Of a stretch of DNA of 64,000 bases, positions 12,070-24,500 are shown piece after piece. Position 1 is the first letter of the stretch, and every line of letters starts with the position of its first letter. Below the pieces are notes generated by a model, which was given only the letters and a program-made list of their open reading frames with translations, was not told the DNA's origin and searched no databases. A program made the translations under genes and the position numbers. The DNA comes from Prinsepia uniflora (taxonomy: Eukaryota > Streptophyta > Magnoliopsida > Rosales > Rosaceae): NCBI GenBank assembly GCA_032719365.1, contig CM064874.1, positions 36,752,716 through 36,816,715 on the forward strand. The letters are read 5' to 3'.

Positions 12070-13824
12070 TGATAGGACCCGTCCCAATCCCTTTGGGACT
12101 ATAGTGCGACTTGCCGACTCTCGTTTAACAATCATACTCAAAATATCGAAAAGACCCTTAATGGGTTTAACAAACATACAGAGTTCAACAACAACATTGT
12201 CAGACAAGGGATAAGTATCTCTATACACAGGACCGAGCATACATGTCTGTACAAATAAAAGTACCAAAATCCTACCCAAAGGGGTAATGAGATGTGCAGT
12301 AGTACTGTCTATGTCTCTGCCTCGGTATCCGCCACTGTCTCTGTATCACGGCCTGGAGGATCAATAAAACAATAAAAATGTGAGTGGACCAAAAGAAGTA
12401 CAATTTAATAATAACATTTTCCCCTCCGTTTTACAAACATGCATGCATTTAAGTCAAATCGTATGAAAACAATTCAAATCATACATGTATATATATATAC
12501 ATCTATCTGGACACACATATCAATAAAACACAATATAACTAATCATTGACATCTGCGATGTCTATAAATAATTCCAGTCACAATGCTACGTGTGTAACTC
12601 AGGGTCTTATCTCCAAGTATTCCCCAAGATCCAACTCAACGACATCTGGGGTGATATCATCATTGGGGTGCCTTCCCCAGATCTACCACGCCTGGGTGAT
12701 CTCATAAACTCGCACTCCTGATCCTGAGCCTCTCCTCAGAGCTACTCATCTTAGATAGTGCACCGTGACTACTCCAGGATCCTCGATGTCTGGAGGAGAC
12801 TATCCAACTCACCAGGATGGTAAATGTGGAACAGTAACCAAATACATTTCAAATCACTTTTAAATTGTTTATGTCTCAAATCAAGTCAAAAACACTATTC
12901 AATTGGACCTATGTCCGAGACATAATCCTCACTTGTCTTTTCCACAAAAACCACCTGAAAACAGTGTCCAGAATTCATTTATAAATCTGATTTGTCCAAT
13001 TTCCCGTTTGACTCTAAATCTAAGTCAAACCTTTATCCAACCGGGTCTCAAGCTCAAAATAGCATTTTTCATGCAAAAATGTAAACTGGTTTTTAACCGA
13101 TGATTAAGTTCACGAATATCATGATATCAAATCATTTCATCTTAAATCATATAATAAAGCATTTAAAACAATTTTTGCATTTCAATTGTAAAACAAACAG
13201 TCCACTAACTCTCGGTCCACGATGCGCGATCAATAACCGCACCATAATCTCACCCAAGCTTATCCAAAGTCTCCGAGTCTGTCCAAATCACATCCAAGGG
13301 TCACCAATGTTCTATACAATTTCACACACTAAACTATCACAAAGCTCAATACCAAAAACGCGTCTTGGACACGCTTCCCTAGGCTTAAAACCCCTAAATG
13401 ACCTATCAAACGGTCTCTGATCGACCTGAAACAACCACCATTGGATTCAGAACGTCGAAACCTTTCAAACATGACCAGTTTCACCTCAAAATTTATGCCC
13501 ACGCGCCTTCACACACTGGTCAAAGTTCTAGTCAACGGCCAACGCTAATGTCAGCAAAATCAATGCTGATGTCATCATGGTCAACATTGACGTTAGCCTG
13601 ACAGGTCTGACACCTGTCAAGTTTGATAGCCTACCAAGTGGCACTCCCTGACTAGTGCCACGTGTCTTCACACGTGTCTCTAACATCTCTAACACCCTGC
13701 CACGTCACACCACTAGATTGGTCCACGTGGTCTGACATGCTGACATGGACCTGACACGTTAGCTGCTGACTGGGCCTGACAGCCTGCCACGTGGCATCAC
13801 CTGATTTACCACTTGGACTACCAA
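12070..13824 (-). mobile_element. LTR relic I, interrupted by element A
   Basis: It begins (reading plus) TGATAGGACCCGTCCCAATC and follows the same order of blocks as the LTR of element A: GACAATCATACTC-like, GACAAGGGATA, TGTACAATA-like, a GTGAGTGGACC block at 12,380, ATGCATGCAT near 12,440, a hairpin-rich middle, then ACGTCA/CCACGTGG-rich U3 at 13,500-13,800. It stops at 13,824, where the end of A's LTR starts, so A inserted into it. The remainder should lie beyond the right window edge. Confidence 0.7.
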
Positions 13825-14023
13825 TGTTAGGACCCGTCCTGATCTCCTGGGAATCATATGGGAACGTGTCATGCTCCCGTCTGACAATTATACTCAAAAT
13901 ATCAAAAATACCCTTTATAGGTTCAAATATAATCATACAGCGTATACTACCACATTGTCAGACAAGGGATACGTATTAATTACACATGATTGAGCATATA
14001 TATATATGTCAGTACAATACAAG
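13825..14023 (-). mobile_element. Element A 3' LTR, outer piece
   Basis: Matches 60,370-60,585 of the A 5' LTR in order and nearly base for base, up to GTCAGTACAATACAAG, where the foreign sequence TGATAGGTCATAATTT begins. Confidence 0.8.
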
Positions 14024-14982
14024 TGATAGGTCATAATTTGTAGATGTTTTATTCATGATTTAATACCCTTTTACGTATGTTTTGTTAATATTTCGTTCTA
14101 TGCAATTAGAGAAAATAATATATTTTGTGAGAAATGTGTAGATCAAATAGAGCTTGGAATTATGAAAATTTAATCGAAAAAATCACCTAAATCGGAGTTG
14201 AAACGAAAAAGTTGTGAAGGAAATAAGATTGCATAGGAAATTCAATAGATAACCACCGAATGAAGGATTTGCTTTGTGGTTACTATAACTTTGGACTAAT
14301 TTGGCGTGCGCCTAACGAACGACCGGCCTACTCCTCGGCGCGCGTGCCCTGATTCCTCTTCCTTCGGTTCGGTGGACTGCCACCGAAAATGGATCATGTA
14401 GCTTTATTCCGGATTTTCCTCTTTTTTTAGGTTAATTTCAAATTCCTTCCACATTTGTCCTCCATATTGTATAGGGATTTTAGTCATATTTCCTTTTGTA
14501 TTCTTATTTTTAATTCCTTTACTTGTAGGAAATGTTTTAATTAGATTTCTTAATTAATTAGGAAGTCTTTTCCTTATAGAATTTAATTAAAAACTCCTAT
14601 TTTTAAGAGGATTAATTATTCTCTTATAAAGAGGGGCATTAGGGTTTATTGTAGGGGGGGCGAATTTACCTTCCTAGGTCCTAAAACTCTGTCAAAATTC
14701 ATACTCAGTTTCTATACATAGTTAGCCGCATTGTATAATTGTTTTATGCTTTTGGATTCAAGTTTGTGCTAAGGAGGACGTGAGGCTTGGGAGAAGAAAA
14801 GTGTTTGAGCCCCTTTTCCTACTCCTTGCTATTCTTTAGTATTTGTGTTTATTTATTCTTTTATCGTTTTATGTTTCTTATACATTTAATTATGTTATTC
14901 GTTAATTCAATAATGTTTGAGTAGTGTAATTAGGGTTAGGGTTACTTAAAGCCCTAGCCAAGTTAGTTTGTGTTTGATTTCT

Positions 14983-17900
14983 TGACACGACCCATCCCAA
15001 TCCCCCCGGGATTACCGTGGGATGTGTTATGCTCCCGTCTGACACGAAGTGTCAGACTAGGGATAACCGAAAGCCACTGTCCCGACGAGCTACCAGAGTG
15101 CGCAAGGATCGATGGAGAAGGCATGTAATGTCCTAGTATCTGCTGCAGTCGCATCCGTGATCAACCTGAAGGGCATTAAAAACAACAAAGGCTGTGAGTG
15201 GACGAAAATAAATAAGTTCATAAAACATATTTCACAAAGATATTTATGCCCCTCATTAAAACGTATGCATGCATCGAAAACCAGTAAGCAAACTATTTAC
15301 TAAAAACAACCATTAGAGCCTTAGCCCAGAAACCGTAAAACCAAATTCCAATTCCAAGTGGGCCATCGCCCAAACAACAACAATAAATAACATTTAAGAA
15401 AAACATGTTTAAACCATCCTGGGCAACCCAGATGCCTAGCGTCCCAGACGCTCGACGTCCCAGACGTCATATCTCACGGTATAATAAGCAACGCGTGCTG
15501 CCCGGGGTCTCTCCGGGTCAATATCTCTGACATCCCAGATGTCTGACGTCCCAGACATCTAATCATAGCAATCCTGCTCTTGAGTCATCATACGGTCCGG
15601 TAGCTCCGTATAATGACCCCTCGCAGGCAACGCACCGTGACTTCCCCAATGTCCCAGACACCTGGAGGAGACCATCACATATCCTCATATCAAGATGGTT
15701 TATGGAAAACAGTTTATCAATCATTTCAAACATCTCAAGGGCCCTGCCCAGAATTTCCATAAAACCATCACAAGTCCAAACATCTGATTTATCAAATCCA
15801 AAACCTTTTATTCAAATCCATTTAGGGTCCACGACCCTAAATCACATTTATAACCAATTGGCCCCCATGTCCGATTTCGTAAACCAACTGGGCCCACGGC
15901 CCGATTTCATAAATCAACTGGGCCCACGGCCCAATTTGGTAAATAACTGGGCCCCTGACCCGATTTCGTAAAGCAATTGTGCCCCCAGCCCGATTACGTA
16001 ACTCAATTGGACTCCAAGTCCGAGGTTTCCAAAACAATTGGGCCTCATGCCCGAGTTTACCTTTCCAATTTCAAAACCATTTCATGAAATCATATCCAAA
16101 ACTATAAGTATGGAACATCAGTGTAAAACTGGAAAAACCTCGATTTACGTCCAAGCAAGTAAATCACCTCGAAATGCGTGAAATCATGTAATTCACCAAT
16201 ATCCAAATCAACATCATATAATCACAATCATAATCCATATAAAACAGTTATGCATGCATAAGATTTATAAAACCAAAGTCCACTCACAGACCGTCCATAA
16301 TTGCTTGTTTTCGCGCTGCACGCGTTCCCGTAATTTCCGAAATTTTCCAGAAATCTCGAATCGTGTCCGAAATCATTCTTTAGTGTCACTAAGGGCTCAA
16401 ATAACAGCATACTAATTTCTCATAATTTTCCAGGAATTAAACGTTAGTTAAAAACGTAACATAAACCTTCGGACCCTCGAAACAACATCGAAACGGTGTC
16501 CGATTAATTCGAAATCAATGCTAAAATGTTCGTTACATTGCATAGGACAAAAGTCGTGTTGAGCTTACCTCGAGAATCGGGCTCACGCGCCCTCACGCGC
16601 CCCCGTGAGTGGCTGCGCGTGAAACTCACGCCCTTGCTACAGTGCTGCTACAGTTGTCTTCCTCACCCGATTCACCTGGTAAACGGGTCTGCGACCAGCG
16701 TGTTCGACCCGGTTCAATTCCTGCCATAATCAACCTAATTTCCTCAATTGATACATCAAGTAGAATCGCAAAATACTTAATTAAGGGTCTGTGGTAATCA
16801 TTTCAATCAACACGTCCTAAAACCAACTCAATTGAACTCAAGTTCTAATCGAAGCTCACCATCCCAATTTCACTAAACAGCCACTGTTTTCATCAATTGA
16901 ATAGTTAGGGAGCATCGCAGGCTTACCATAGAGAGGATTTTGTCACCAATTCCAATAGAACTTACCTCCAAAATCACGACTCAATGCTCTATTTTTCTGA
17001 AACTCCGTCGTGTCTATCCATGGCTCCCAGGGCTTCGGGCTTCGAATTCTTGATCTGGATCGACTAAGTGAGGTCCTAGAAGACTGATTCGAGCCTCAAA
17101 TTGACTTGGTTTGGCCTACATTTCAAATTTGGAATTGAATTGTCCAAAAATGACCTTCGGGTTCCAGTGTATGTTCTCACTCAGTCCTCCCGTTTTTTCC
17201 TCTCTATTTCGTCTCTCTAATCTCTCCAGTTCTCTGTTCCTCTCCAACCGTCCCAGGAATTGATCAAACAACTCCAATTAATCCATCCAATGCGGCCAAT
17301 GCTCTGCTCAAAATTCTCAAATGAATACATCAATTCATCCCGTGCACTGCACCTCACCGTCCCAAGGCATGCTCCTTCCCACTCAGCCCCAAATGCCACT
17401 GATTCCAGCCCCGGTTAGTGACAATTGTCACTTGATTGCTAAACAAAACACTAAGCAGATTAAACAAGTCACTCACTCTGTTCAACAAAGTCCCACTCAC
17501 GGCTGTTTCAAATTTCAACAGCCAAATTACCATTTTGCCCTTCCTTCGGAAATTTACCAAAATACCCCTCCTCGTTCTAGACCCGTAACTTGTCCGTCTG
17601 ATGTCCGTTTTCCGCGTGCCACCTGTCAACGGACTCAGGGCATCGAGACCTACCTAAAGATTCTCAAATTGTGTGAAAATTAGTGGTCAATCAAAAAGTC
17701 AACATTTTCCCCCATTTTTGTCCGGATTACGAAAATACCCCTCAACTTCCGAACGTCATAACTTCTTCCTCGAATGTCGGAATCGAATGTGCCACCTGTC
17801 TATGAACTCGTGACATCCCAAAGTAAGTCACGGTCATTGGTCACAGTCCATTTGACCGCCCTAACTAAGTGTCAATATTTTGCCCACGCCCAAGGGCAAA

Positions 17901-18009
17901 ACGGTCATTTTGCACATTTCATCCGATTTCATTCGACTAATCCCAGATTTCTCATTCTAACCCATAATTAATTAATATTTAATCCCGATATTCGGGACAG
18001 GTCGTTACA
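14983..18009 (-). mobile_element. Solo LTR E
   Basis: A single complete LTR of 3,027 bases, reading on the minus strand from TGTAACGACCTGTCCC to GATGGGTCGTGTCA. It is flanked by a perfect 5-base duplication TTTCT (14,978-14,982 and 18,010-18,014). There is no internal region, so it is the product of LTR-LTR recombination. It carries GGGCCC-type hairpins (15,825-16,052), the paired CTGTGAGTGGAC / GTCCACTCACAG blocks (16,289-16,278 and 15,203-15,192) and the dyad AGTGACAATTGTCACT at 17,417-17,432. Confidence 0.9.
15825..16052 (-). repeat. Tandem GGGCCC-type hairpin array in LTR E
   Basis: About eight copies of a roughly 30-base unit. Each has a 13-base hairpin such as GGGTCCACGACCC (15,825-15,837) or GGACTCCAAGTCC (16,009-16,021), separated by AATTGG / CAACTGG linkers. 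Same design as the arrays in element C. Confidence 0.75.
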
Positions 18010-18558
18010 TTTCTAGCTCTTGATTATAATTGTTATGTATGCCTGGATTTGTTGGATTACTGTGCTTCATGAACTCAATTTATGCTTATAAGTTTAGCTA
18101 CCTTATTTGTGTATAATTGTCGATGTAATTGGTTGACGGATCACCTCGATGTTTGTGTTCACCCTGCAATTTGTAGCATCACGTTTAAGAGGGGGAATCT
18201 TATTTGTAATCAAAACTCATGACTTCCTAGGTCTGCACATCACTTTTCTAGGGACAGTGTAGTGTCATTAAATCTTTTTCATGTTTCATGCATTAGGCAA
18301 TAGTTGTATAAGGGCGGGCACATCATGCTTAAACATGCAATCTAAGTGAAGATAATATTTGTGGGGTGAACCTTAGCTGGACCCCTGCACGGGCACTTAA
18401 TTCAGATACATGCATAGTAATCTAATCAATTCAGATACAGGCATAGTAATCTAATCAAAGAAATCTAACAGAACTTTAATTGGTAAAGGTGGATAGAAAC
18501 CCTAGCTCGACTTAGTTAGTAAATCTTAGTTAATTTACTTACATTCATTCAATGTAAA

Positions 18559-18606
18559 CCCCCCCCCCCCCCCCCCCCCCCCACCACCACCACCACCACC
18601 ACCACC
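18559..18606 (+). repeat. C24 run followed by (ACC)n
   Basis: Twenty-four consecutive C (18,559-18,582) lead into (ACC)8. Simple-sequence repeat, likely length-variable. Confidence 0.95.
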
Positions 18607-18694
18607 TCCAATTGTATTTTAATTACTCCATTTAAGTCAATTGAGTTAAACGGAATTGGATATCATTGAGCAAGTCTTCGTGGGATTGACCACC

Positions 18695-18868
18695 GAGTAC
18701 TTCCCCAAGACACAACTCAACGTCGTCCAGGGTGATATAAATATGGGGTGCCTGCCTCGAATCTACAATTTTTGGGACGATATCAAAAACTTTCACTCCT
18801 GATCTTGAGCCTCTCATCGGAGTCACTAATCTTAGGTAGTGCACTTTGACTACTCTAGGATCCTCGAA
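18695..18868 (-). mobile_element. Element A 3' LTR, middle piece
   Basis: Runs parallel to 60,976-61,145 of the A 5' LTR (GAGTACTTCCCCA, AACTCAACGTCGTC, CACTCCTGATC, TACTCTAGGATCCTCGA). It is cut at 18,868 by element B. Confidence 0.8.
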
Positions 18869-19231
18869 TGTAACGACCCGAACCGGATTTATTAATATTT
18901 TAATGTAAAATGACTATTTTTCCCCTAAGGGGGGAAAACTTTGACTTTTGACCCGGGAAATAATTTGTACTTTGACCCATGACTATGACGTAGATCGGGA
19001 CGTCACAAATCCATAGACAGGAAATCGAAGTTCGTATGAAGAAGTTATGGTCACGGAAGTGTTTTAGCAGAATTTACGAACCGAGAACAACTGAATAAAA
19101 TATTAATTAATTATTGGAATCCGTGCTAAACTCAAATTTAAATCAAACCAGCGGATGAGTGACAAGTATCACTCATCCAAGTAAACACTATTCCCATAAA
19201 GTTGGGTCTACTCCTATAGGTCCAATATTTA

Positions 19232-19301
19232 ATACTTTATTTCCTCTCAATCAACCCTAGCCATTGATACTTTATTTCCTCTCAATCAACCCTAGCCATT
19301 G
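19232..19301 (+). repeat. 35-base tandem duplication in the B 5' LTR
   Basis: The unit starting ATACTTTATTTCC and ending CCTAGCCATTG occurs twice in a row (19,232-19,266 and 19,267-19,301). The 3' LTR has one copy at the equivalent place (about 26,404). Confidence 0.9.
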
Positions 19302-20625
19302 ATCTCTCTGCCCAAACTAATCCTAACCCTCCATTTTCTTCTGCTTTTTCTCTATCCTTGCACGATCATCTCTCTGGGAAACAAAAAACACACACACACA
19401 TTTTCCGTAACCCGTGCACCCATCTTCCCTTCGATTTTCTCTAGACCCAAACACCCTAACTAGCAACCCTCGCACCACCAGGCGACCACCCACAACACCA
19501 CCATCATCCCCAGAACCCCACCGTGCACCACCAGCAGCCACAACCCTTCCTCCGGCTTGCACAGACCCGAACAACCCCAGACCCGAAACACAGAGGAATC
19601 GGATCCAGGAAGCAAAACTCCACCTCCTCACCATCTCGACTTGAACGGAGCTCCAGTTGACACTTTGAGGACCCCAGGAGCACGACTGAGCAGACGGCGA
19701 AGTCCACGGCGGCGACACAGCGGAGGTAAGGCCCAAAACCCGAGAGACCCGTTTGTGTTCCCTGTTTCAAACCAACCCATTTTAATGTTTAGGAATCGAT
19801 TCTTTGGTTATGGACATGCTCTAGGGTCAGAGACGAACTGATAGGGACCGATTTGGATGGCTGAGACGGAGTGGATAGCCAGAGAAGACGACCGGACTTT
19901 GGCTGTAATCTTCATCGAAGCCTAGGTGAGTTTCTACCGGTTTTCTTCTAGTTTTAAGGTTATAGAACCATAGAACAGACCTAGACGACTCTATAGGATT
20001 GAACCCCGTCGAAAATGGTGGCCGAAAACGGACTGTGGAATCGGGTCAAGTAGTGGTTCAACGGAACCCGGTTCCAATAAACGAGTTGACCCGATACTAT
20101 AGCAGTGATGACGTCACCTCTGACGTAATGATGACTTCATCCTGTCAGAAATTGTCAGATCAGGGGCTAACCAGAGCGTGCAGCGTTGACCCACGCGTGG
20201 GGGTGCGTGTGAACAGTATTTTTGGTGGGGCCAGTACCATTTTCAAGGTTTCGACGACACAGATCCAATGGTGGTGGTTTCGTGTCGATCGGAGATCGTT
20301 AAGATAGTCAAAATGAGGTTTGAAGCCTCGGGAATAATGTCCGGGTTGCGTATTCGAGGCGGATCTGTTCTAGGGTCTTGGTATTGGAGTTATAGGGTCC
20401 TTTAATGACTCTCAGATATGTTAATACAGGTTTTAGCGGACGTTGAGCAGCGAGGACCGAGCGTGAGTGGGCTGTTTGATTTATAAAAGGCTTGCATGCA
20501 TAAACTGTTTTACTATTTCCACTTATGATTTCGATGAGTCTTATATGAACTGTTTATATCTTCTATTAAAATGTTTTGGGCATGAGACCCGTCTGGATTA
20601 TATGTGGATTTTGTTCTGGGATGTC

Positions 20626-20627
<2 letters not shown>

Positions 20628-20657
<30 letters not shown>
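20628..20657 (+). repeat. G30 run in the B 5' LTR
   Basis: Thirty consecutive G following GATGTCCC. The same place in the 3' LTR (28,039-28,056) has eighteen G, so the tract has changed length. Confidence 0.95.
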
Positions 20658-20659
<2 letters not shown>

Positions 20660-21465
20660 ATAGGGTAAACTATACTGTTATTGTACTGTACTTTCCTACC
20701 TGTTTATCTTGTCTCCTCCAGGGAGGGTCATTGGCCCGGGTGGACCTTGGAGTAGTCACGGGGCCCTGACTGAGTGGAGTTGACCCCCGTTAGGCTGCTT
20801 ACTCTCAAGAAGATATGTTCGTATACCTCGGGCAGTGACCGGGATACCGGACACTGATGTACCTAGAGAGTCTTGGGTGTGAGACCCTGAGTGGCAACGC
20901 GTAGCCTTAGAACCATGACATCATTTGAGTTGGGTTTTACAGTGCACTGATATGTTAGTTTCTCCTTTCGATTATTATTATGTTGATTCTGTGATTACGA
21001 TTTCATTATAATACTATGTTTTCACTGCATGCAAGATTTGGAAAACGGAGGGGTAAAACCTTATGATTTACTTTATTATGAAATTGATTTATAAACTGTT
21101 ATTTTTGGCCCACTCACTCTTTACTTGTTTTACTGACCCCTCCAGACTGTGACACAGAAATAGAGGAGGACCCGGAGGAGGAGGAGGAGGAAGAGGCTTA
21201 GTTTGTTAGCTGTGCACCTGTACACCCCCTTGTGGGTAGGTTGAGCACCAGAATAATGTACTCTGACTATTGTGCTCACGTTTTGTTATTTTACTATCCA
21301 TTGTCTGACATCTATCGGTCTGAACAATGTTGTTGCATGTTATTTATCTATTTGAATATTTAGTTTTAATTAAGGGTAATTTTGGTATGTTTGGATTCGT
21401 TGTCAGACAGGAGCGGGGCACGTCCCCGGGTGGTCCAAGTGGCATTGGGACGGGTTCTGTCAGCT

Positions 21466-21477
21466 TGGTATCAGAGC
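21466..21477 (+). other. Element B primer-binding site (initiator tRNA-Met)
   Basis: TGGTATCAGAGC, three bases after the 5' LTR, is complementary to the 3' end of plant initiator tRNA-Met. Confidence 0.9.
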
Positions 21478-21573
21478 ACTAGGGTTAGCAGTCAGTGTAC
21501 TAGGTTACCGGTATGTACTTGTACATGGTCGCTTTCGATGTATTTTAACCTGTTTGCCTCTTAACAGTTTGAT

Positions 21574-24500
21574 ATGCCTCCCCGAAGTGATCCCCGTGCA
21601 CGTGTTGACGAGGGAAATGGAGGGAATGGAGACACTGCAAGCATTGAACGGGCTCAGCGCCTGGGTGCCACGATCTTCAGCGGGGGGACCGACCCTGAGG
21701 AAGCACACCAGTGGATTGACCGCTGGGAGAGGATCTTCGAGGTCATGCATTGTCCACCTGAGGAGCGTGTCGTACTGGCGACATTCCTACTGGATGGGAG
21801 CGCCTACGGATGGTGGCACAACCTTGTCCTGGCTGGCTAGACCGTTCACACTATTCCGTGGGAGACCTTCCTGGAACGGTTTCTCAACCAATTTTATCCG
21901 CGGTCATTTCGCAAAGCTTGTGAGGCAGAGTTCCTGCAACTCCGGCAGGGAGACCAGACTGTAGCAGAGTATGAGGAGACCTTCCTAATGTTGTCTCGCT
22001 TTGCTGAGAACTTTGTGATCACCGAGGATGACCGATGTCGCAGATTCGAGTGGGGCCTGCGACTTGAGATTCAGGCGATGGTGACTGCGACTCCCTTTGC
22101 TACCATGAGGGATCTAACTGATGTCGCGACCAGGGTTGAGAACAGTATTCTGGCACGCTAGCGAGCTGAGGGGGAGTCACGGCGACGTGATCGCCCACAC
22201 TTGGTATTTTCAGGCCATCGAGGCTCGAAAGGAGGACATTCTGGCGGATCTTCATCTTCGGGCAACCAAGGACGTTCTGGTCATTTCAGGAGTCCTCAAC
22301 GGTCTGGACAGCATCCTTGTGCTTGGCAGCAGCAGTACTCACCGATGAGCACCTCACCAAGAGGATACTCGGGTCGACCGAGGAAGGTGACATGCTTCGC
22401 TTGTGGTGAGCCGGGGCACTATGCTTCTGATTGTCCGCTGATTCGGGGCAGCACTATGCCAGCACAGAGCTCTGCATCCCAGACTGCCAGCAGCCGGGCA
22501 CGCGGTATTTTGTGTGGCCGTGATCAAGGAGCTAGAGGACGGGGACGACCCGCAGAGTCTATTGCTCGTGTTTATGCTGTCACACATCAGCATGCCTGAT
22601 CTATTCCGGGAGTTGTGACAGGTACGATACACATTTCTGATATTTCCGTTCGTGCATTGATGGATTCGGGAGCTACTCATTCCTTTATTTCACCGCGTTG
22701 TGCGAGTATGTTGGGTCGTGAGGTGTCCGCACTTGAGGATGAGATGGGGGTTGGTACGCCGATGGGAGTGACCTATCGAGTGAACCAGGAGTTACGGGCT
22801 TGTCCAGTGGAAATTGAAGGAGTAGAGTTTCCAGCAGATTTGATCCTTATGGATTTACATGACTTTGATGTGATCCTTGGAGTTGACAAGTTGTCGGAAT
22901 ACAATTCGATCATCAATTTCTGCAACAAGCAGGTGACTTTGAGGGGTCCGGGTTTGCCGGAGGAGATATTCCAGGGAGAGTGTGGAGACTCGTCACCCAA
23001 TGTAATATCTGCACTTACAGCTACAAAAATTTTACAGAAGGGATGTCAGGGTTATCTTGCTTATGTGGTAGAGTCAACGGATGAATCTTTGAGGATTGAG
23101 GATATCCCGATTGTGCGGGAATTTTCTGATGTATTTCCAGAGGACCTACCTGGATTACCACCACCCCGGGAGATCGACTTTACGATCGAATTACTCCCAA
23201 AGACACGACCGATTTCGCAAGCACCGTATCGTATGGCACTGGCCGAGCTACGGGAATTGAAAATCCAACTCCAGGAACTGGTAGATCTAGGGTTTATCCG
23301 ACCCAGTACATCACCTTGGGGAGCACCGGTTCTATTTGTGAAAAAGAAGGAGGGTAGCTTGCGGTTGTGTGTGGATTATCGACAGTTAAACAAGGCCACG
23401 GTAAGGAATCAGTATCCCTTACCTAGGATCGATGATTTTTTCGATCATTTACGATGAGCACGGTACTTCTCGAAGATAGATTTGCGGTCAGGGTATCATC
23501 AGTTAAGAATAGCCGAGGGGAACGTTCAAAAAACAACTTTTCGGATGAGGTACGGGCATTACGAGTTCTTGGTGATGCCCTTCGGACTGACGAATGCACC
23601 AGCTGCATTCATGGACTTGATGAATCGAGTCTTTCGAGCGTACTTGGATAAGTTCGTGATTGTGTTTATCGATGACATCTTGGTGTATTCCAAGAGTGTC
23701 AGGGCTCATGAGAAGCATTTACGGCTGGTTTTGGGTAAACTGCGACAGGAGCAGCTATATGCCAAATTGAGCAAATGTCAATTTTGACTTGAACATCATT
23801 GGATTCTTGGGTCACATCATATAACCCGATGGGATTAGCGTGGATCCCCAGAAAACGGAGGCAGTGACTAATTGGACGAGACCGACAACAGTAACGGAGA
23901 TACGGAGTTTTGTTGGACTAGCGGGCTACTATCGGAGATTCCTGGAGGGTTTCTCCCAGATTGCCGCACCATTGACTCGTTTAACACGGAAAGGGGTGAA
24001 GTTCATGTGGGACGAGCAGTGTGAACGAATTTTTCAGGAATTAAAGTTCCGTTTAACCACTGCACCTGTCCTTGCATTACCGGATAGTAGTGGGGAGTTC
24101 GTGGTTTATAGTGATGCATCGCTACAAGGTTTGGGTTGTGTGTTGATGCAGAATAGAAGAGTTATTGCCTACGCATCACGGCAGCTGAAGACGCACAAAT
24201 TGAACTACCCTACTCATGATTTGGAGTTAGCAGCGGTGGTTCATGCCCTGAAGATCTGTTCACTGAAGACGTACGAATTGAACTACCCTACTTGTTCGGT
24301 GTAACGTGCAGGATATACACCGACCACCAGAGTCTTAAACATCTGTTTGTTGAAGGATTATGATTGTACAATTGAGTACCATCCCGGCAAGGCTAATGTA
24401 GTGGCAGATGCACTTAGCAGGGAAGTCGGCGGGATCAGTTGCACACCTAGGTTGGTGTACCTTCCTTTGTTAGTGGAACTTCGAAGAGCGGAGTTATGCT

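Larger units (their letters stand above)
14024..18694 (+). mobile_element. LTR-like insertion inside the A 3' LTR, itself holding solo LTR E
   Basis: Foreign sequence starts with TGATAGGTCATAATTT. It has a TATA-like CTTATAAAGAGGGGC at about 14,620-14,634 followed by AGGGTTTATTGTAGG, and runs to about 18,694 (TCTTCGTGGGATTGACC near the end). Without E it is about 1.64 kb. The look is of a Tat/Athila-type LTR, but I found no matching target duplication, and about 390 bases of the A LTR (equivalent to roughly 60,586-60,975) are missing at the right junction. Class and right border are therefore inferred. Confidence 0.45.
18869..21462 (+). mobile_element. Element B 5' LTR
   Basis: Runs from TGTAACGACCCGAACC to GGGACGGGTTCTGTCA, 2,594 bases. 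Contains the dyad at 19,153-19,178 (one arm changed), a 35-base tandem duplication at 19,232-19,301, a CT/CCA-rich stretch (19,320-19,560), GTGAGT at 20,463 with its complementary block GCCCACTCAC at 21,108-21,117, a G30 run (20,628-20,657) and a CTCCAG acceptor-like site at 21,145. Confidence 0.9.

Noticed and set aside
22615..23457. 280-codon open frame as a stand-alone protease/RT gene
   Set aside because: It is one stop-bounded part of the broken gag-pol of element B; gag lies upstream and RT downstream in the same frame.
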